A stretch of DNA of 6,293 nucleotides. Source: Verrucomicrobiota bacterium. Its GTDB lineage: Bacteria > Verrucomicrobiota > Verrucomicrobiia > Verrucomicrobiales > DEV007. The stretch lies in the NCBI GenBank assembly GCA_027618625.1, contig JAQCER010000229.1:1-6293 (forward strand), read 5' to 3'. Of the stretch, positions 5,684 through 6,293 are shown piece by piece. The notes beneath the pieces were generated by a model. That model did no database searches, was not told the DNA's origin, and was given only the letters and a program-made list of their open reading frames with translations. Both the position numbers and the translations under genes were made by a program. How positions within the stretch are numbered: the first letter of the stretch is position 1; each line of letters opens with the position of its first letter.

Positions 5684-6060
5684 GGAGACCGAACCCGTCG
5701 CGCTCTCGCCGCCTGCCGTAAGAAATCCCTCCTTTCGACGGAGAGGCTGCGCGACCGCGCGGCGCGCACGCTGCCGGGGGCGCTGGAGGACCAGCCCGGC
5801 ATCATGGTGCAGAAGACGGCGCGCGGCCAGGGTTCCCCATCATTCGGATTCATGGCATTCGCGGATTCAGGGGCTTCCGAGCGCTGCTGCTGCTGCTCGA
5901 CGGCATCCGGCTCAATGACTCCGTCTTCCGAGGGGAGCCGAACCCATACTGGAGCACAGCGGATCCCCACAGCCTCGCGCAAATGGACGTGGTTAGTTAA
6001 GGGGAGGGCTCGGTGTTCTTCGGCAGCCACGCCATCGACGGGACCGTTGGACAACGGTTG
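5684..6060 (+). pseudogene. TonB-dependent receptor plug-domain remnant
   Basis: Translated piecewise, this stretch gives a recognisable N-terminal plug domain of an outer-membrane TonB-dependent receptor. In one frame (from about 5735) it reads STERLRDRAARTLPGALEDQ, followed by PGIMVQKTARGQGSP. Near 5837 the match moves to another frame: IRGFRGFRALLLLLDGIRL, NDSVFRGEPNPYWSTADPHS, LAQMDVV. That frame hits TAA at 5998-6000 within a GTTAGTTA tandem duplication, where the family normally has a VKG motif. It then resumes as GEGSVFFGSHAIDGTVG to 6051. Upstream of 5735 another frame break is likely. No signal peptide, TonB box or beta-barrel follows, so of the usual 600-900 residues only about 120 remain. 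It is a dead fragment, not a receptor gene. The substrate is unknown. Confidence 0.82.
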
Positions 6061-6122
6061 GCGAATATGCATATGACTCACATTACATCGATAATTTTTC
6101 CGCGCTTTTCGTTACGTTGTGT

Positions 6123-6293
6123 CGGGCTGAATGCCCGGTAGAACACAGCCCGGGCCTTCTAGGCCCGGGTATCCTCAAGTTCTCGAATAGTGGCCTGAAG
6201 GGTCACAAGAACGTCGCCGACGCAAGATCCTCAATTCTCGCGCCACTTTCAGGGCGCAGAGTCGTAATCCGATTTTTTCCCAGGCCTAAAGGC
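6123..6293. repeat. Cluster of short hairpins, REP-like, truncated by the window end
   Basis: Four or five small dyads occur in 170 bp: CGGGC/GCCCG (6123-6137), a perfect CCCGGGCC/GGCCCGGG with a 5-nt loop (6149-6169), GTGGCC/GGTCAC (6190-6206, one G-U), GCGCC/GGCGC (6240-6257), and the start of a further one (CCCAGGCCTAAAGGC, 6279-6293) that the window cuts. None carries a proper T tract directly after the stem, so terminators are unlikely. No coding frame is supported here. The layout resembles extragenic hairpin repeats that are scattered through some planctomycete and verrucomicrobial genomes. Confidence 0.6.

Noticed and set aside
5611..6081. 156-codon minus-strand frame over the receptor remnant
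   Set aside because: The plus strand carries clear, though broken, TonB plug motifs. The minus frame has no recognisable features and is explained by high GC.
1..6293. CRISPR array, tRNA or rRNA genes
   Set aside because: No regularly spaced direct repeats were seen, and I recognised no tRNA or rRNA sequence; the repeats present are a gene array and irregular hairpins.

Overview
The window most resembles a member of the Planctomycetota-Verrucomicrobiota group. This placement rests on family recall, not on a search. The signs are NHLP-leader peptide genes, starts without a clear Shine-Dalgarno sequence, a large secreted protein of a type I associate with these phyla, a TonB-receptor relic, and hairpin-rich intergenic repeats.

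Region 1 (1-1747) is a tandem array of three paralogous 111-codon genes (70-405, 766-1101, 1286-1621). Each encodes an NHLP-type (nitrile hydratase-like, proteusin-type) leader of 86 residues ending in a double-glycine motif, then a 25-residue core with a single cysteine. The leaders are only about 65-71% identical. The cores are identical except for one Thr/Ser exchange, although their codons differ at many synonymous positions. This is the most striking signal in the window: a RiPP-like family in which the core is better conserved than the leader. Copies 1 and 3 are followed by related GC-rich hairpins. Copy 2 instead has an 85-bp inverted-repeat element with IS1380-like ends and a CTAG duplication, 7 bp past its stop codon. 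A sigma-54-like promoter sequence lies upstream of copy 2. No modifying enzyme, peptidase or transporter is visible in the window.

Region 2 (1748-2734) is a complete dTDP-glucose 4,6-dehydratase (rfbB/rmlB), an enzyme of nucleotide-sugar and surface-polysaccharide synthesis. Any link to the peptide array is positional only.

Region 3 (2735-3121) is a 387-bp gap with no convincing gene. It holds a perfect 7-bp hairpin inside a GC-rich, repeat-like stretch, followed by an AT-rich possible promoter.

Region 4 (3122-5620) is an 832-residue predicted exported protein of unknown function. It appears to consist of two diverged copies of a module that ends in a beta-rich domain.

Region 5 (5621-6293) holds a decayed fragment of a TonB-dependent receptor plug domain, broken by frame changes and a stop, with no barrel. 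It is followed by a cluster of short hairpins that looks like an interspersed repeat and runs off the window end.
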